Origin: Diplonema japonicum
Lineage: Eukaryota > Euglenozoa > Diplonemea > Diplonemida > Diplonemidae
NCBI GenBank assembly: GCA_964019335.1
Contig: OZ025730.1
Location: forward strand, 62,001-126,000
Direction: 5' to 3'
Length of the DNA: 64,000 nucleotides
The notes under the pieces were generated by a model. It was not told the origin of the DNA. It did no database searches and was given only the letters and a program-made list of their open reading frames with translations. Shown in pieces: positions 63,141 through 64,000 of the stretch (position 1 is its first letter; each line of letters starts with the position of its first letter). The translations under genes were made by a program, and so were the position numbers.

Positions 63141-64000
63141 TCATTTCCTAGTCTTCTGCGGCTGAGATGTGCTGCTGCTGAGTGGGCGACCTCGTTTCTT
63201 TTTCATACTATTAGGCCTTCTACCGCATTTTGGGGGGGTTTTAAGAGGCTCATTCATAGGTGTACTTGGTGCTTTGGGCTTGTCATGGGGTGGCGAGTAT
63301 TTTCGTAATTTGGTTACTATTCTTTCTCGTTTTTCAAGTCCGGGAAGGCTATCAGGAACGTCCTCATACTCATCACAAGATTCATAGACTGGGGGCCTTT
63401 TCTCTGCCCTGTCTGCATCGAGTTCTTTGATGATGTACTTTAGTTCTTTCTAGCTCGTGGACCCGCACGTAGCAAATACACCCTCCGGTGTGCTCCTGAG
63501 CTCATATGCACCTGTAAAATCCGGAAACTCAAGAATTTTCTTTTTGTACGGGCCAAAGACATCAGTAACTACATGCACGGCACACCGTATCGTATTGGTG
63601 ATGTTAGCTATTTGTTCCACAGTTTTAATTGTTGTGGAACGAGGCACCCAAAACCAAACACGAGAGAGCACACCAAAGTGGCTGTCCCTGTTGTTTTTGC
63701 CGTGTTTCTCCCCCAGAAACCACAGGGAAAACGTCCGATCGGGATATACATAACGAAGACCAAAAAGAACAAAGTAGCAAAATTCCTTTGCACGAAAGTG
63801 ACGTCCACCGTCAGTCCAGAGTATCCACTCCATTTTTTTCTTTATTTTTTTCTGTGCCCATGCTACTGTGGAACAAGACTTTTCCAACAGTAAGGCCAGC
63901 TGCCCTTATTTCATCATGTGTGATGTGGTCAAGCCTCATGCCTCTGACCAATTGGCGCCGTGTGGTGTCTTGTTGGCTACTAAATCAACCAGAAAATGAC
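63141..64000 (-). pseudogene. Transposase-like gene, 3' part, one in-frame stop
   Basis: The minus-strand frame includes WTDGGRHFRAKEF and GEKHGKNNRDSHFG. This D-G-x2-H-F-R...H-G-K-x3-D-x2-F-G arrangement resembles DDE-type transposase cores of eukaryotic cut-and-paste elements. A TAG at 63450-63452 interrupts it after ATCGSTS, but the same frame then stays open for 103 more codons, with an AT-hook KKRGRP near the end and TGA at 63141-63143. The 5' part leaves the window or is degraded beyond 63887. It may be a recently inactivated element or depend on readthrough. The exact superfamily is not recognised. Confidence 0.5.

Noticed and set aside
1-64000. CRISPR arrays, bacterial operons, ribosome binding sites
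   Set aside because: The DNA is eukaryotic nuclear; repeats are dispersed, not spaced arrays.

Overview
The window is nuclear DNA from a microbial eukaryote. The reading frames are GC-moderate and sit in intergenic DNA made largely of A, T, C or G homopolymers. About 20 protein genes can be supported, and every one reads from the minus strand. Such a long one-directional gene array, together with an N-terminal helical module of the coiled-coil gene that resembles modules common in trypanosomatid proteins, suggests a euglenozoan, perhaps a diplonemid because cis-introns are present. This placement is inference: I could not compare against databases, and other protists with compact unidirectional clusters are possible.

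Layout, left to right, all minus strand unless stated. An insulysin-type M16 peptidase runs off the left edge. Next come a class 3 lipase-like giant, a small unknown gene, a decayed LINE and an Ariadne-type RBR ubiquitin ligase. A coiled-coil protein, a PDZ-PX protein, a PCIF1-like cap methyltransferase and a secreted glycosidase-like protein follow. Then come a LINE fragment, an MFS transporter, a small histone-fold-like protein, NAA35 (a NatC auxiliary subunit), a three-exon poly-Q protein and two unknown genes. After these come a four-domain voltage-gated Ca-type channel, an EF-hand ubiquitin hydrolase, a RING-like protein, an amidohydrolase, more LINE fragments, a poly-proline F-box-like protein, a kinesin-14 and an acylated leucine-rich-repeat protein. 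The right end holds a TIR transposon and part of a transposase-like gene. The only plus-strand coding remnant is a broken tyrosine-recombinase (Crypton-like) fragment near 31.5 kb.

The main discovery is the intron system. Around 18 introns can be placed by frame and by homology. Most are only 28-61 nt and consist of GTRTGN, a homopolymer run (usually A), and AG, with no recognisable branch-point or pyrimidine tract. Several 5' splice sites (GTATGA, GTGTGA) place a TGA directly in frame, so naive gene calls end early in 'V-stop'. A few introns are long, and those contain mobile DNA: a TIR-bearing repeat in the PDZ-PX gene, a recombinase relic plus fold-back elements in the poly-Q gene, probably a repeat plus a 1.5-kb TIR transposon in the LRR gene, and possibly the LINE in the RBR gene. 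Many start codons are preceded by a similar A-run plus AG a few bases upstream, which could be trans-splice acceptors.

LINE fragments are all oriented like the genes and lie in T-runs on the sense strand. Several short dispersed repeat families with terminal inversions or hairpins fill the gaps.
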